A DNA stretch of 6,063 nt. Source: Streptomyces speibonae. GTDB lineage: Bacteria > Actinomycetota > Actinomycetes > Streptomycetales > Streptomycetaceae. The notes beneath the pieces are model-generated. The model saw nothing but the letters and a program-made list of their open reading frames with translations. It searched no databases and was not told the DNA's origin. Position 1 is the stretch's first letter; every line of letters starts with the position of its first letter. Positions 5,253-6,063 of the stretch are shown here, one piece after another. Made by a program: the position numbers and the translations under genes. Location: the NCBI GenBank assembly GCA_000715605.1, contig KL568549.1, positions 68,145 through 74,207 of the forward strand, written 5' to 3'.

Positions 5253-6042
5253 GTGTCCCGTCGTCTGTTCACCTCGGAGTCCGTGACCGAGGGTCACCCC
5301 GACAAGATCGCTGACCAGATCAGCGACACCATCCTCGACGCGCTGCTCCGCGAGGACCCGGCCTCCCGGGTCGCCGTCGAGACCCTGATCACCACCGGCC
5401 TGGTGCACGTGGCCGGCGAGGTCACCACCAAGACGTACGCGGACATCGCGACGCTGGTGCGCAACAAGATCCTGGAGATCGGCTACGACTCCTCCAAGAA
5501 GGGCTTCGACGGCGCCTCCTGCGGCGTATCGGTGTCGATCGGCGCGCAGTCCCCGGACATCGCGCAGGGCGTCGACGCCGCCTACGAGGCCCGCGTCGAG
5601 GGCGACGACGACGAACTGGACCGCCAGGGCGCCGGCGACCAGGGCCTGATGTTCGGCTACGCGACGGACGAGACGCCGACGCTGATGCCGCTCCCCGTCT
5701 TCCTCGCCCACCGGCTCTCCAAGCGCCTGTCCGACGTGCGCAAGAACGGGACCATCCCCTACCTGCGCCCCGACGGCAAGACCCAGGTCACCATCGAGTA
5801 CGACGGCGACAAGGCCGTCCGCCTGGACACCGTGGTCGTCTCCTCGCAGCACGCGAGCGACATCGACCTCGAGTCGCTGCTCGCGCCCGACATCCGCGAG
5901 TTCGTGGTGGAGCCGGAGCTGAAGTCGCTCCTGGACGAGGGCATCAAGCTGGACACCGAGAAGTACCGGCTGCTGGTGAACCCCACCGGCCGGTTCGAGA
6001 TCGGCGGCCCCATGGGCGACGCGGGCCTGACCGGCCGTAAGA
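5253..6042 (+). CDS. metK: S-adenosylmethionine synthetase (methionine adenosyltransferase), 3' truncated
   Basis: The enzyme makes S-adenosylmethionine from methionine and ATP in the cytoplasm. The first 263 codons are present (to 6041) of about 402 in the S. coelicolor orthologue. Visible motifs are GHPDKIADQ (14-22, ATP and metal binding), the family signature [12 protein letters not shown] (136-147), [12 protein letters not shown] (172-183) and the start of [13 protein letters not shown] (251-263). The second signature, a Gly-rich loop with a catalytic Lys, would lie just beyond. GTG at 5253 gives the known N-terminus [18 protein letters not shown], and GGGAG (5244-5248) precedes it by four bases. 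The gene does not end biologically: from 6043 the sequence changes to library adapter where the family continues IIVDTYGG or similar. Base 6042 (A) could belong to either. In Streptomyces, raised SAM levels stimulate antibiotic production, so metK is of physiological interest there. Confidence 0.96.
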
Positions 6043-6063
6043 CTGTCTCTTATACACATCTCT
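6043..6063. other. Tn5 mosaic-end (tagmentation) adapter remnant, not genomic
   Basis: CTGTCTCTTATACACATCT at 6043-6061 is exactly the 19-bp hyperactive Tn5 mosaic end in the orientation read through at the end of an insert. The natural Tn5 inside and outside ends differ from this hybrid at several positions, so a true insertion is unlikely. Of the two following bases, C fits the i7-side adapter (CCGAGCC...) and T does not. It abruptly replaces conserved metK coding sequence. On the opposite strand it yields the well-known artefact peptide start MCIRDS; on the plus strand it would add TVSYTHL to MetK. Both should be trimmed. Confidence 0.97.

Noticed and set aside
5215..5286. Small upstream frame (ATG 5215) overlapping the metK start out of frame
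   Set aside because: It would encode 23 residues that could serve as a leader peptide, but no ribosome binding site precedes the ATG and the sequence contains no Met-rich or regulatory pattern.
5115..6059. Minus-strand frame opposite metK beginning MCIRDS
   Set aside because: Its start codon lies in the Tn5 mosaic-end adapter, and the rest is antisense to metK. It is a library artefact.
1..6063. A previously undescribed multi-gene system, defence island or mobile element
   Set aside because: All protein-coding genes are recognisable housekeeping genes in conserved order, with no transposase, integrase, tRNA attachment site, CRISPR repeats or compositional break except the adapter.

Overview
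This is high-GC actinobacterial DNA, almost certainly from a Streptomyces or a close relative. The codons have a strong G/C third-position bias, three of the start codons are GTG, and the gene order 'carB-pyrD-pyrF-mihF-gmk-rpoZ-coaBC-metK, all on one strand' is the conserved Streptomyces housekeeping block. The proteins match my memory of the S. coelicolor orthologues over most of their length, but no search was run.

Layout. Positions 2-166 are the last 54 codons of carB. A strong hairpin with a GAAA loop (176-201) separates it from pyrD (218-1324). pyrD overlaps pyrF (1321-2166) by four bases (ATGA), so de novo pyrimidine synthesis runs as one unit. A 257-base gap (2167-2423) holds two weak hairpins and a plausible sigma-70-type promoter for mihF (2424-2747), the actinobacterial integration host factor. 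gmk (guanylate kinase, 2785-3342) has no ribosome binding site, but an extended -10 element lies exactly one promoter distance before its ATG, so it looks leaderless. A bulged hairpin (3345-3372) separates gmk from rpoZ (3419-3691, RNA polymerase omega). rpoZ ends in two tandem hairpins, the second with a perfect 15-bp stem. coaBC (3814-5016) follows with its own ribosome binding site. A 236-base gap with a palindrome, a possible -10 and an 8-bp hairpin leads into metK (5253 to about 6042), which is cut off after 263 codons.

The last 21 bases (6043-6063) are not genomic. They contain the 19-bp synthetic Tn5 mosaic end used in tagmentation libraries, which replaces the expected metK codons.

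Together the genes supply UMP (carB, pyrD, pyrF), GDP (gmk), coenzyme A (coaBC) and S-adenosylmethionine (metK), plus a nucleoid protein and an RNA polymerase subunit. I see no mobile element, CRISPR array, tRNA or novel multi-gene system. The points of interest are RNA-level structures between genes, the gmk start, unusual active-site residues in CoaBC, and the adapter artefact.
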